Positions 1 to 8,093 of a stretch of DNA of 64,000 nt are shown piece by piece. Every line of letters begins with the position of its first letter. Within the stretch, counting starts at the first letter, position 1. Below the pieces are notes generated by a model. That model did not search any database. It worked only from the letters and a program-made list of their open reading frames with translations, and had not been told where the DNA came from. The stretch lies in NCBI RefSeq assembly GCF_032121415.1, contig NZ_CP135079.1, positions 5,208,001 to 5,272,000 on the forward strand, read 5' to 3'. The DNA comes from Streptomyces parvus (GTDB lineage Bacteria > Actinomycetota > Actinomycetes > Streptomycetales > Streptomycetaceae). Both the position numbers and the translations under genes were made by a program.

Positions 1-598
1 GCAGCGAGAGCGGGTCCAGATAGGCGTCCCCGCGTCGCAGCCCCCAGTGCAGGCAGCCCGCCGCGCAGTGGAACGGCCCCTCCTCCAGCACCCCGACCGG
101 CTGGCCCGCGCGCACGCTCGCGCCCTCCTCGACCAGCGACCGCACCGGCTCGTACGTGGTGCGCAGCGGCGGCGAACCGCTCCCGGCCACGTCGACGGCG
201 AGTACCCCGCGCCCCGCCACCCGCCCCGCGAACGACACCCGGCCGTCGGCGGCCGCCAGCACGCGGGTGCCCGGCCCCGCCGCGAGATCCACGCCGCGGT
301 GGCCGGGCCCGTACGGACCGGCGGGCGGCTCCCATCCCCGTAACAGCGCGGGCCTTCCCGCCAGCGGCCAGCTCCGGGCTCCGCCACCCGGGTCCAGGCC
401 GTCCGTGTCCACACCGGCGTCCGCGCCCGGGAGGGAGTCCGGGGCCACGGCCTGTACGACGGCCGTGCCCGGCCCGGTCACCCCCGTCGCCCCGGGCAGC
501 CCGGCCGGAAGCAGCACGTGCGGCAGGAGCGCCAGGAGCAGGAGCGGCAGCAGGGGGCGGTGGGAGCGGAGGCGGCGTGGGCCGGGGCGGTGGAGCAT
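1..598 (-). CDS. Secreted M23-type (LytM-like) peptidoglycan peptidase, C-terminus cut by window edge
   Basis: M23 proteins cut peptidoglycan cross-bridges outside the membrane or act as non-catalytic activators of other hydrolases. About 199 residues are visible. The start chosen is the ATG at 598. It is followed by an Arg-rich stretch and a Leu-rich hydrophobic segment (about residues 10-35), which reads as a signal peptide or anchor. An Asp/Gly linker then leads to the M23 fold. The metal motif HxxxD is present (GHRGVDL, H100 and D104). The usual HxH motif reads C-L-H (C182, H184), so its first His is missing. Codon 86 (forward-strand bases 341-343) is TTA, a rare leucine codon in Streptomyces that depends on bldA tRNA. 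The gene is divergent from rpsB. Family assignment is firm; catalytic activity is uncertain. Confidence 0.85.
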   Translation of the reverse strand, partial: MLHRPGPRRLRSHRPLLPLLLLALLPHVLLPAGLPGATGVTGPGTAVVQAVAPDSLPGADAGVDTDGLDPGGGARSWPLAGRPALLRGWEPPAGPYGPGHRGVDLAAGPGTRVLAAADGRVSFAGRVAGRGVLAVDVAGSGSPPLRTTYEPVRSLVEEGASVRAGQPVGVLEEGPFHCAAGCLHWGLRRGDAYLDPLSL

Positions 599-668
599 GT
601 CCGCCACGATGTCCCGGAGGCCGGGATTCCGGGGATCATGGACCGCTCCTGTGGACTACTCGCCGGTT

Positions 669-711
669 GTGGACAACGCCGTCACCCGACCGTGGACATC
701 GCCGTCACCCG
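669..711. repeat. 20-bp near-perfect direct repeat in the M23/rpsB divergent region
   Basis: GTGGACAACGCCGTCACCCG at 669-688 recurs at 692-711 with one change (A to T at the eighth base), a 23-bp period. A third partial copy beginning GTGGAC lies near 653. The repeat sits in the 300-bp gap between the divergent M23 gene and rpsB (599-898), where I saw no gene. A TACACT hexamer at 729-734 could be a -10 box, but I found no good -35 at standard spacing. The role is unknown; a regulator site is possible. Confidence 0.5.
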
Positions 712-898
712 GCACTCAGCCGGTCCCGTACACTTCTTACGGCGATCCGGGTCACCGGGTCGACTTCGCACGCCCCGCCACCCCCCTCTTCTCGGAGGTG
801 GCCGCGCTCCTCGGTCCCTCGTGGCACGGCGCGTCGGGGCGTCAGGCGCGAGCGCAAACCTGCGGTCGCGATAACCGAGTACCTCAAGGAGTACGGCC

Positions 899-1813
899 AT
901 GGCCGTCGTCACGATGCGGGAGCTGCTGGAAAGCGGCGTCCACTTCGGTCACCAGACCCGTCGCTGGAACCCGAAGATGAAGCGCTTCATCTTCACCGAG
1001 CGCAACGGCATCTACATCATCGACCTGCTCCAGTCGCTGTCGTACATCGACCGCGCCTACGAGTTCGTCAAGGAGACCGTCGCCCACGGCGGCTCCATCA
1101 TGTTCGTGGGTACCAAGAAGCAGGCCCAGGAGGCCATCGCCGAGCAGGCGACGCGCGTCGGCATGCCGTACGTCAACCAGCGTTGGCTCGGTGGCATGCT
1201 CACCAACTTCTCCACCGTCTACAAGCGCCTCCAGCGCCTGAAGGAGCTGGAGCTCATCGACTTCGAGGACGTGGCCGCCTCCGGCCTCACCAAGAAGGAG
1301 CTCCTGGTCCTCTCGCGCGAGAAGGCCAAGCTGGAGAAGACCCTCGGTGGTATCCGCGAGATGCAGAAGGTGCCCAGCGCCGTCTGGATCGTCGACACCA
1401 AGAAGGAGCACATCGCCGTCGGTGAGGCGCGCAAGCTCCACATCCCGGTCGTCGCGATCCTCGACACCAACTGCGACCCCGACGAGGTCGACTACAAGAT
1501 CCCGGGCAACGACGACGCGATCCGCTCCGTCACCCTGCTCACCCGCGTGATCGCCGACGCCGTCGCCGAGGGCCTCATCGCCCGCTCCGGTGCCGCCACC
1601 GGTGACTCGAAGCCGGGCGAGAAGGCCGCCGGTGAGCCCCTCGCCGAGTGGGAGCGCGACCTGCTCGAGGGCGACAAGAAGGACGAGACCGCGGCTGCCG
1701 CCGAGGTCCAGTCCTCCGCCGAGACCGAGAAGGTCGCCGACGCCGAGAAGCCGGCCGAGGCCGTCGCCGAGGCCGAGGCTCCGGCCGCCGACGCGGACGC
1801 CGAGCAGGCCTGA
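899..1813 (+). CDS. rpsB: 30S ribosomal protein S2
   Basis: S2 is a structural protein of the 30S head/body junction, needed for S1 docking and initiation. The protein has 304 residues, longer than the roughly 240 of E. coli. The classic N-terminus is present (MRELLESGVHFGHQTRRWNP), as is the QRWLGGMLTN block. The C-terminal 75 or so residues form an acidic Ala/Glu-rich tail typical of Streptomyces S2. The ATG at 899 follows an AAGGAG ribosome-binding site. It is the first gene of the rpsB-tsf-pyrH-frr order, and a hairpin lies between it and tsf. Identity is unambiguous. Confidence 0.98.
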   Translation: MAVVTMRELLESGVHFGHQTRRWNPKMKRFIFTERNGIYIIDLLQSLSYIDRAYEFVKETVAHGGSIMFVGTKKQAQEAIAEQATRVGMPYVNQRWLGGMLTNFSTVYKRLQRLKELELIDFEDVAASGLTKKELLVLSREKAKLEKTLGGIREMQKVPSAVWIVDTKKEHIAVGEARKLHIPVVAILDTNCDPDEVDYKIPGNDDAIRSVTLLTRVIADAVAEGLIARSGAATGDSKPGEKAAGEPLAEWERDLLEGDKKDETAAAAEVQSSAETEKVADAEKPAEAVAEAEAPAADADAEQA

Positions 1814-1831
1814 CACCCGTCACGGCTGCTG

Positions 1832-1869
1832 ACGGCGGGGGCCGACGCCACAAGCGTCGCCCCCGCCGT
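1832..1869 (+). terminator. Hairpin between rpsB and tsf
   Basis: ACGGCGGGGGC-C-GACGC (1832-1848) pairs with GCGTCGCCCCCGCCGT (1854-1869) around a 5-nt loop, with one bulged C. No U-run follows, as is usual in high-GC actinomycetes. Its position suggests an attenuator that lowers tsf relative to rpsB, or an RNA-processing site. Confidence 0.65.
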
Positions 1870-1912
1870 TCACCCGTAGATCTTTCAGACTTCGAGAGAG
1901 ACATACAGACTC

Positions 1913-2749
1913 ATGGCGAACTACACCGCCGCTGACGTCAAGAAGCTCCGTGAGCTCACCGGCGCCGGCATGATGGACTGCAAGAAGGCGCTCGACGAGG
2001 CCGACGGCAACGTCGACAAGGCCGTCGAGGCGCTCCGTATCAAGGGCCAGAAGGGCGTCGCCAAGCGCGAGGGCCGTTCCGCCGAGAACGGCGCCGTCGT
2101 CTCCCTCGTCTCCGAGGACAAGACGTCCGGCGTTCTGCTGGAGCTGAAGTGCGAGACGGACTTCGTCGCCAAGGGTGACAAGTTCCAGGCCGTCGCCAAC
2201 ACGCTCGCCGCGCACGTCGCCGCGACCTCCCCGGCCGACATCGCCGCGCTCCTCGCCTCCGAGATCGAGCCCGGCAAGACTGTCCAGGCGTACGTCGACG
2301 AGGCCAACGCCAACCTCGGCGAGAAGATCGTCCTGGACCGCTTCGCGCAGTTCACCGGCGCGTACGTCTCCGTGTACATGCACCGCACCATGCCCGACCT
2401 GCCCCCGCAGATCGGTGTTCTGGTCGAGCTGGACAAGGCCGACGCCGAGCTGGCCAAGGGTATCGCGCAGCACATCGCCGCCTTCGCCCCGAAGTACCTG
2501 TCCCGCGAGGACGTTCCGGCCGAGGTCGTCGAGGCCGAGCGCCGCGTCGCCGAGGAGACCACCCGCGCCGAGGGCAAGCCCGAGGCCGCCCTCCCGAAGA
2601 TCGTCGAGGGTCGGGTCAACGGCTTCTTCAAGGAGGCCACCCTCCTGGGCCAGCCGTACGCGCTGGACGCCAAGAAGTCCGTCCAGAAGGTCCTGGACGA
2701 GGCCGGTGTGACCCTGAAGCGCTTCTCGCGCATCAAGGTCGGCATCTGA
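1913..2749 (+). CDS. tsf: Translation elongation factor Ts
   Basis: EF-Ts is the guanine-nucleotide exchange factor that recycles EF-Tu-GDP in the cytoplasm. The protein has 278 residues, normal for the family. The N-terminal UBA-like domain (MANYTAADVKKLRELTGAGM, then DCKKALDEA) is followed by the core with the conserved TDFVA motif that contacts EF-Tu. The ATG at 1913 fits the family start exactly. It lies 99 bp after rpsB, with hairpins on both sides, the downstream one at 2838-2882. Identity is unambiguous. Confidence 0.98.
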   Translation: MANYTAADVKKLRELTGAGMMDCKKALDEADGNVDKAVEALRIKGQKGVAKREGRSAENGAVVSLVSEDKTSGVLLELKCETDFVAKGDKFQAVANTLAAHVAATSPADIAALLASEIEPGKTVQAYVDEANANLGEKIVLDRFAQFTGAYVSVYMHRTMPDLPPQIGVLVELDKADAELAKGIAQHIAAFAPKYLSREDVPAEVVEAERRVAEETTRAEGKPEAALPKIVEGRVNGFFKEATLLGQPYALDAKKSVQKVLDEAGVTLKRFSRIKVGI

Positions 2750-2837
2750 GTCCGTCCGGGCGAACAGCACCGGACCCGATAGGGTCTGGTGCAGTCGACG
2801 GCCGCACCCACGCCGGACGACCGCAGATCTGACGAGG

Positions 2838-2882
2838 AGGCCATTGCCGCTGTAGGGACACCAGACCCACCGGCAATGGCCT
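2838..2882 (+). terminator. Terminator/attenuator between tsf and pyrH
   Basis: AGGCCATTGCCG (2838-2849) pairs perfectly with CGGCAATGGCCT (2871-2882) across a 21-nt loop, followed by the pyrimidine-rich TCTTCG. It lies 88 bp after the tsf stop and 28 bp before pyrH, so it probably ends part of the rpsB-tsf transcript. Confidence 0.7.
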
Positions 2883-2910
2883 TCTTCGTATGTGCACGAG
2901 GAGAATTTCC

Positions 2911-3687
2911 ATGGACAAGGGCGCGGACGCCATTCAGGCCGACGACAAGCGCGACGACGACAAGGGTTCCGGGCGCTTCATGCTGAAGCTCTCCGGTGAG
3001 GCATTCGCCGGCGGCGGCGGTCTCGGCGTCGACCCCGACGTCGTGCACACCATCGCCCGCGAGATCGCCGCCGTCGTCCGCGACGGCGCCCAGATCGCGG
3101 TGGTCATCGGAGGAGGCAACTTCTTCCGTGGTGCCGAGCTCCAGCAGCGCGGCATGGACCGGGCCCGGTCCGACTACATGGGCATGCTCGGCACCGTCAT
3201 GAACTGCCTGGCGCTCCAGGACTTCCTGGAGAAGGAGGGCATCGACTCGCGCGTCCAGACCGCCATCACCATGGGCCAGGTCGCCGAGCCGTACATCCCG
3301 CTCCGTGCCGTACGGCACCTGGAGAAGGGGCGCGTGGTGATCTTCGGCGCCGGTATGGGCATGCCGTACTTCTCCACCGACACCACCGCCGCGCAGCGCG
3401 CCCTGGAGATCGACGCCGAGGCGTTGCTCATGGGGAAGAACGGTGTGGACGGGGTCTACGACTCCGACCCGAAGACCAACCCCGGCGCGGTGAAGTTCGA
3501 CGCACTGGAGTACGGCGAGGTGATCGCCCGCGACCTGAAGGTCGCCGACGCCACCGCCATCACGCTCTGCCGCGACAACAAGCTGCCGATCCTCGTCTTC
3601 GAGCTGACCGCCCTGGGCAATATCGCTCGCGCGGTCAAGGGTGAGAAGATCGGCACGCTCGTGAGCGACGAGAGCACCCGGGCCTGA
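2911..3687 (+). CDS. pyrH: UMP kinase (uridylate kinase)
   Basis: It phosphorylates UMP to UDP with ATP, an essential step of pyrimidine nucleotide synthesis. Bacterial PyrH is a hexamer of the amino-acid-kinase fold, unrelated to eukaryotic UMP/CMP kinases. The protein has 258 residues. After a 20-residue charged extension the core begins at FMLKLSGEAF; the glycine-rich VIGGGNFFRG and the ATP-site GKNGVDGVYDSDPK are clear. I chose the ATG at 2911 because GAGGAGA precedes it by 8 bases; an in-frame upstream start at 2890 lacks such a site. It is followed after 122 bp by frr. Confidence 0.96.
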   Translation: MDKGADAIQADDKRDDDKGSGRFMLKLSGEAFAGGGGLGVDPDVVHTIAREIAAVVRDGAQIAVVIGGGNFFRGAELQQRGMDRARSDYMGMLGTVMNCLALQDFLEKEGIDSRVQTAITMGQVAEPYIPLRAVRHLEKGRVVIFGAGMGMPYFSTDTTAAQRALEIDAEALLMGKNGVDGVYDSDPKTNPGAVKFDALEYGEVIARDLKVADATAITLCRDNKLPILVFELTALGNIARAVKGEKIGTLVSDESTRA

Positions 3688-3809
3688 CGGCCCCCCAGGA
3701 TGGACAACGGCCTGCCGGTCGGACACCGTGCAGGTGAGGACGCGACGCAGGACCCGCAGGGCACGGCGATGACGACGCCGGGCCCGCCCAAGAAACGCAG
3801 GAGCACGTG

Positions 3810-4367
3810 GTGATCGAAGAAATCCTCCTCGAGGCCGAGGAGAAGATGGAGAAGGCCGTTGTCGTCGCGAAAGAGGACTTCGCCGCGATCCGTACCGGCC
3901 GTGCGCACCCGGCGATGTTCAACAAGATCGTCGCCGACTACTACGGCGCACTGACCCCGATCAACCAACTGGCCTCGTTCTCGGTTCCCGAGCCGCGGAT
4001 GGCCGTCGTGACGCCGTTCGACAAGACCGCCCTGCGCAACATCGAGCAGGCGATCCGCGACTCCGACCTCGGCGTCAACCCGAGCAACGACGGCAATATC
4101 ATCCGGGTGACCTTCCCCGAGCTCACCCAGGACCGCCGCAAGGAGTACATCAAGGTCGCCAAGACCAAGGCCGAGGACTCCAAGATCTCGATCCGCTCCA
4201 TCCGCCGCAAGGCTAAGGAGAACCTCGACAAGCTCGTCAAGGACAAGGAGTCCGGCGAGGACGAGGTGCGCCGCGCGGAGAAGGAGCTCGACGACACCAC
4301 CGCGAAGTACGTCGCGCAGGTGGACGAGCTGCTCAAGCACAAGGAAGCCGAGCTGCTCGAAGTCTGA
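3810..4367 (+). CDS. frr: Ribosome recycling factor
   Basis: RRF works with EF-G to split post-termination ribosomes. From GTG 3810 the protein has 185 residues, the normal length. An adjacent GTG at 3807 would add one residue; the ribosome-binding site GCAGGAG serves either. Diagnostic blocks are FAAIRTGRAHP, YYGALTPINQLASF, and the coiled-coil helices of domain I that end in VDELLKHKEAELLEV. The stop codon overlaps the cdsA start (TGATG), so cdsA is probably translationally coupled to it. Confidence 0.97.
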   Translation: MIEEILLEAEEKMEKAVVVAKEDFAAIRTGRAHPAMFNKIVADYYGALTPINQLASFSVPEPRMAVVTPFDKTALRNIEQAIRDSDLGVNPSNDGNIIRVTFPELTQDRRKEYIKVAKTKAEDSKISIRSIRRKAKENLDKLVKDKESGEDEVRRAEKELDDTTAKYVAQVDELLKHKEAELLEV

Positions 4368-5464
4368 TGAACGACTCTTCCTGGGGTGCCCCGCAAGGAG
4401 CCGGTTACTGGGGCACGCCCGAGATGAGGGCTGCCCCGGCGGGTCCTGCCCACGATGTGCACGGCGCCCAGCAGACTCGGCCCATGCCCATCGTGCCGGA
4501 CGTTCCCGACGCAGGTAGAGACGCAGACAGAGAGCCGCAGAGCCGCGACGACCGGGACGGGGACGCCGCGCTCATCAGCGGCCCCCTGTTCCGTGACGAG
4601 ATGCCGCAGGAGCCCATGTCCACCCCGCTGCCGTCCCCGCCGCAGAAGAAGCGCGCGGGGCGTGATCTGCGCGCCGCCATAGGGGTCGGCGTGGGTCTCG
4701 GCGCCGTCATCGGCGTCTCGCTGTTCATCGTGAAGGCCGTCTTCATCGGCGTCATAGTGATCGCCGTCGTGGTCGGCCTCTGGGAGCTCACCTCCCGCCT
4801 CCAGGAACGCAAGGCCATCAAGGCGCCCCTGATCCCGCTGGCCGTCGGCGGGGCCGCGATGGTCGTCGCCGGTTACGCCCGGGGCCCCGAGGGCGCCTGG
4901 GTCGCCATGGCCCTGACCGCCCTCGCGGTGCTGGTCTGGCGGATGACCGAGCCACCGGAGGGGTATCTCAAGGACGTCACCGCCGGGGTCTTCGCGGCGT
5001 TCTACGTCCCCTTCCTGGCCACCTTCGTCGCCCTGCTGCTGACGGCGGACGACGGGCCGTGGCGGGTGCTGACCTTCCTCGTCCTCACGGTGGTCAGCGA
5101 CACCGGGGCGTACGCGGTCGGCTGGCGCTTCGGCAAGCACAAGCTCGCCCCGCGCATCAGCCCCGGCAAGACCCGCGAGGGCCTGCTCGGCGCGGTCGCC
5201 TTCGCCATGGTGGCCGGCGCGCTCTGCATGGAGTTCCTGATCGACGGCGGCGCCTGGTGGCAGGGTCTGCTGCTCGGCCTCGCGGTCGCCGCCAGCGCCA
5301 CCCTGGGCGACCTGGGCGAGTCCATGATCAAGCGGGACCTCGGGATCAAGGACATGGGCACCCTGCTCCCCGGCCACGGCGGCATCATGGACCGGCTGGA
5401 CTCGCTCCTGCCGACCGCACCGGTGGTGTGGCTGCTGCTGGTGCTGTTCGTGGGCTCCGGCTGA
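4367..5464 (+). CDS. cdsA: Phosphatidate cytidylyltransferase (CDP-diacylglycerol synthase)
   Basis: It makes CDP-diacylglycerol from phosphatidate and CTP, the precursor of phosphatidylglycerol, cardiolipin and phosphatidylinositol. The protein has 365 residues and is membrane-embedded. A cytoplasmic Pro/Asp-rich N-terminal extension of about 100 residues precedes a series of roughly eight hydrophobic helices. The C-terminal CDS signature is intact: ISPGKTREG, then MIKRDLGIKDMG and HGGIMDRLDS with its catalytic Asp residues. The N-terminal extension is longer than in E. coli, a feature I recall in actinomycetes. Its start overlaps the frr stop. Confidence 0.95.
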   Translation: MNDSSWGAPQGAGYWGTPEMRAAPAGPAHDVHGAQQTRPMPIVPDVPDAGRDADREPQSRDDRDGDAALISGPLFRDEMPQEPMSTPLPSPPQKKRAGRDLRAAIGVGVGLGAVIGVSLFIVKAVFIGVIVIAVVVGLWELTSRLQERKAIKAPLIPLAVGGAAMVVAGYARGPEGAWVAMALTALAVLVWRMTEPPEGYLKDVTAGVFAAFYVPFLATFVALLLTADDGPWRVLTFLVLTVVSDTGAYAVGWRFGKHKLAPRISPGKTREGLLGAVAFAMVAGALCMEFLIDGGAWWQGLLLGLAVAASATLGDLGESMIKRDLGIKDMGTLLPGHGGIMDRLDSLLPTAPVVWLLLVLFVGSG

Positions 5465-5509
5465 CCTCCACGGCACCCCGGGACCCCGTCCCACCTGCAC
5501 GTTCCACGG

Positions 5510-5546
5510 GTGAGGGTCCGTCGTCCACAGGGCGGCGGGCCCTCAC
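5510..5546 (+). terminator. Putative terminator after cdsA
   Basis: GTGAGGGTCCG (5510-5520) pairs with CGGGCCCTCAC (5536-5546), with one G-T pair. It lies in the 109-bp gap between cdsA and rlmN and may end the pyrH-frr-cdsA transcript. Confidence 0.5.
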
Positions 5547-5573
5547 TCGTATGTCTGCGACACTGGATGAACC

Positions 5574-6680
5574 ATGCCTAAGCCCGGAGAACTCACTTTC
5601 GTCGCGCCCCGCGGAGCCAAGAAGCCGCCGCGGCACCTCGCCGACCTCACGCCCGCCGAGCGCAAGGAAGCGGTCGCCGCGACCGGCGAGAAGCCGTTCC
5701 GCGCCCAGCAGCTGTCGCAGCACTACTTCGCGCGGTACGCGCACGACCCGGCCGAGTGGACCAACATCCCGGCCGCGTCGCGGGAGAGGCTCGCCGAGGC
5801 GCTGTTCCCCGAGCTGATGTCCGTGATCCGGCACATCAGCTGCGACGACGACACCACCCGCAAGACCCTGTGGAAGCTGCACGACGGGACGCTCGTCGAG
5901 TCCGTCCTGATGCGCTATCCGGAGCGCGTCACGATGTGCATCTCCTCGCAGGCCGGCTGCGGAATGAACTGCCCGTTCTGCGCCACCGGGCAGGCCGGCC
6001 TCGACCGCAACCTGTCGACCGCAGAGATCGTGCACCAGATCGTCGACGGCATGCGCGCCCTGCGCGACGGCGAGGTGCCCGGCGGTCCCGCCCGACTGTC
6101 CAACATCGTCTTCATGGGCATGGGCGAGCCGCTCGCCAACTACAAGCGCGTCGTCGGTGCCATCCGCCGGCTCACCGACCCCGAGCCGGACGGCCTCGGT
6201 CTCTCGCAGCGCGGGATCACCGTCTCCACCGTGGGCCTCGTCCCGGCCATGCTCCGCTTCGCCGACGAGGGCTTCAAGTGCCGCCTCGCCGTCTCGCTGC
6301 ACGCCCCGGACGACGAACTGCGCGACACCCTGGTCCCCGTCAACACCCGGTGGAAGGTCCGCGAGGTCCTGGACGCCGCATGGGAGTACGCGGAGAAGTC
6401 CGGCCGCCGGATCTCCATCGAGTACGCCCTGATCCGCGACATCAACGACCAGGCCTGGCGCGGCGACCTGCTCGGCCGGCTCCTCAAGGGCAAGCGGGTG
6501 CATGTCAACCTGATCCCGCTGAACCCCACGCCCGGCTCCAAGTGGACCGCCTCGCGCCCCGAGGACGAGAAGGCGTTCGTCGAGGCCATCGCGGCCCACG
6601 GCGTGCCCGTCACCGTCCGGGACACCCGCGGTCAGGAGATCGACGGGGCCTGCGGTCAGCTGGCGGCCTCCGAGCGCTAG
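5574..6680 (+). CDS. rlmN: 23S rRNA (adenine-2503-C2)/tRNA methyltransferase RlmN
   Basis: A radical-SAM enzyme that methylates C2 of A2503 in the peptidyl-transferase centre and A37 of some tRNAs. The protein has 368 residues. The [4Fe-4S] motif is CxxxCxxC (C129, C133, C136, in CGMNCPFCATG). The C-terminal conserved Cys of the DGACGQL block (C360) matches the residue that forms the mono-methylated intermediate. FMGMGEP and the HAPDDELRD block are also present. The ATG at 5574 is the first good start. Cfr-type resistance enzymes share the fold, but the genomic context and overall motifs fit the housekeeping RlmN. Confidence 0.95.
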   Translation: MPKPGELTFVAPRGAKKPPRHLADLTPAERKEAVAATGEKPFRAQQLSQHYFARYAHDPAEWTNIPAASRERLAEALFPELMSVIRHISCDDDTTRKTLWKLHDGTLVESVLMRYPERVTMCISSQAGCGMNCPFCATGQAGLDRNLSTAEIVHQIVDGMRALRDGEVPGGPARLSNIVFMGMGEPLANYKRVVGAIRRLTDPEPDGLGLSQRGITVSTVGLVPAMLRFADEGFKCRLAVSLHAPDDELRDTLVPVNTRWKVREVLDAAWEYAEKSGRRISIEYALIRDINDQAWRGDLLGRLLKGKRVHVNLIPLNPTPGSKWTASRPEDEKAFVEAIAAHGVPVTVRDTRGQEIDGACGQLAASER

Positions 6681-6805
6681 GGAGTGTCCGGGGCGCTCGG
6701 CCCCCGGGCGCCGGCCACTCCCGGGTGGACGGCCCCTCGCGCGGGCTCTCCGGTCCGGCCGGAAACCGCCGGTGTAGCCTGGGCCGAAATCAACTTCATA
6801 TTCCG

Positions 6806-6903
6806 ACAGGGGAGCGCCACAGCGCTGAGAGTGCGGCACCAAGGACAGGTTGGCCGCAGACCCTCTGAACCTCGCCCGGGTCATTCCGGGTAGGAAGTTC
6901 GGA
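6806..6903 (+). promoter_or_regulatory. TPP (thi-box) riboswitch
   Basis: The conserved TPP aptamer elements are in order: GGGGAGC (6809-6815), the CTGAGAGTGCGG block (6825-6836), then GACCCTCTGAACCTC (6860-6874) and GGGTAGGAAGTTCGG (6888-6902). It lies in the 315-bp gap between rlmN and the thiamine transporter. Binding of thiamine pyrophosphate would repress the downstream operon. The short distance to the AGGAGG at 6984-6989 suggests control of translation initiation, which is inference. Confidence 0.93.
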
Positions 6904-6995
6904 CCTTACTCAAGCTGTTGCGCCCTGCCCGCTTCCGGTTCGCCGGACAGCGGGCGGGGCCGCGTCTCTTCCTGGTCACCTCCAGGAGGAATCAC

Positions 6996-8093
6996 ATGAA
7001 CACCACCACGAAGTACGCGGCGACCGCGCTCGCGGCGGCGCTCGGCGTCACCGTGCTCGCCGGCTGCGGCAGCGACGACGGCTCGGCGGGCTCCGGGGCG
7101 TCCAAAGGCAGCGGTTCCAAGACCGTGACCCTGGTCAGCCACGACTCCTTCAACGTCTCGGACAAGGTGCTGAAGGCGTTCACGAAGGAGACCGGCTACA
7201 CGGTCAGGACCCTCAAGAGCGGCGACGCCGGGGCCGCGCTCAACCAGGAGATCCTGACCAAGGGCTCCCCGCGCGGCGACGTCTTCTTCGGCGTCGACAA
7301 CACCCTGCTCTCCCGCGCCCTCGACAACGGCCTGTTCACCGCGTACGAGGCCAAGGGGCTGGACCGCGTCGCGCCGGACACGCAGACCGACGAGAAGCAC
7401 CGCGTCACGCCCGTCGACACCGGTGACATCTGCGTCAACTACGACAAGAAGTACTTCGCCGACAAGAAGCTCGCGCCGCCGAAGACCTTCGCGGACCTGC
7501 TGAAGCCCGCGTACAAGAACCTCCTCGTCACGGAGAACGCGGCCAGTTCCTCGCCCGGTCTCGGCTTCCTCCTCGGCACCATCGCGGCCGAGGGCGAGGA
7601 CGGCTACGAGGCCTACTGGAAGAAGCTGAAGGCCAACGGCGTGAAGGTCGTCGACGGCTGGGAGCAGGCGTACAACGAGGAGTTCTCCGGCTCCGCCGGC
7701 GGCAGGAAGGCCAAGGCCGACCGGCCGCTCGTCGTCTCCTACGCCTCCAGCCCGCCCGTCGAGGTGCTCTACGCCGACCCGCAGCCGAAGGAGGCTCCCA
7801 CCGGGGTCGCCACCGGCACCTGCTTCAGGCAGACCGAGTACGCCGGGCTGCTGACCGGGGCGAAGAACGAGGCGGGCGGCAAGGCGCTGCTCGACTTCCT
7901 GATCAGCAAGACGTTCCAGGAGGACATGCCGCTGAACATGTTCGTCAACCCGGTCGTGGAGGACGCCGAGTTGCCGGAGCTGTTCACGGAACACGGCGAG
8001 AAGGTCGACACGCCTCCCACCGTCACGCCCGAGAAGATCGCCGCCAACCGTGAGCAGTGGATCCAGTCGTGGCAGTCGCTGGTCCTGAAGTAG
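6996..8093 (+). CDS. thiB: Thiamine ABC transporter, substrate-binding lipoprotein
   Basis: It captures thiamine (or TPP) outside the membrane for the adjacent permease. From ATG 6996, with CAGGAGGA 6-12 bases upstream, the protein has 365 residues. The signal peptide ends in the lipobox LAGC (about residues 22-25), so the mature protein is lipid-anchored. The body is a type-II periplasmic-binding fold with the family start TVTLVSHDSFNVS and a KGSPRGDVFFGVDNTLLSRA block typical of ThiB/iron-binding relatives. The upstream TPP riboswitch makes thiamine the best substrate assignment. It is the first gene of a three-gene operon. Confidence 0.9.
   Translation: MNTTTKYAATALAAALGVTVLAGCGSDDGSAGSGASKGSGSKTVTLVSHDSFNVSDKVLKAFTKETGYTVRTLKSGDAGAALNQEILTKGSPRGDVFFGVDNTLLSRALDNGLFTAYEAKGLDRVAPDTQTDEKHRVTPVDTGDICVNYDKKYFADKKLAPPKTFADLLKPAYKNLLVTENAASSSPGLGFLLGTIAAEGEDGYEAYWKKLKANGVKVVDGWEQAYNEEFSGSAGGRKAKADRPLVVSYASSPPVEVLYADPQPKEAPTGVATGTCFRQTEYAGLLTGAKNEAGGKALLDFLISKTFQEDMPLNMFVNPVVEDAELPELFTEHGEKVDTPPTVTPEKIAANREQWIQSWQSLVLK

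Noticed and set aside
599..898. A gene between the M23 gene and rpsB
   Set aside because: Open frames here are shadows extending from neighbours and show no start with a ribosome-binding site or recognisable domain.
8057..8093. Frameshift joining thiB and thiP
   Set aside because: The 37-bp overlap is explained by an early GTG; both proteins are complete and a later start (8153) is also available.
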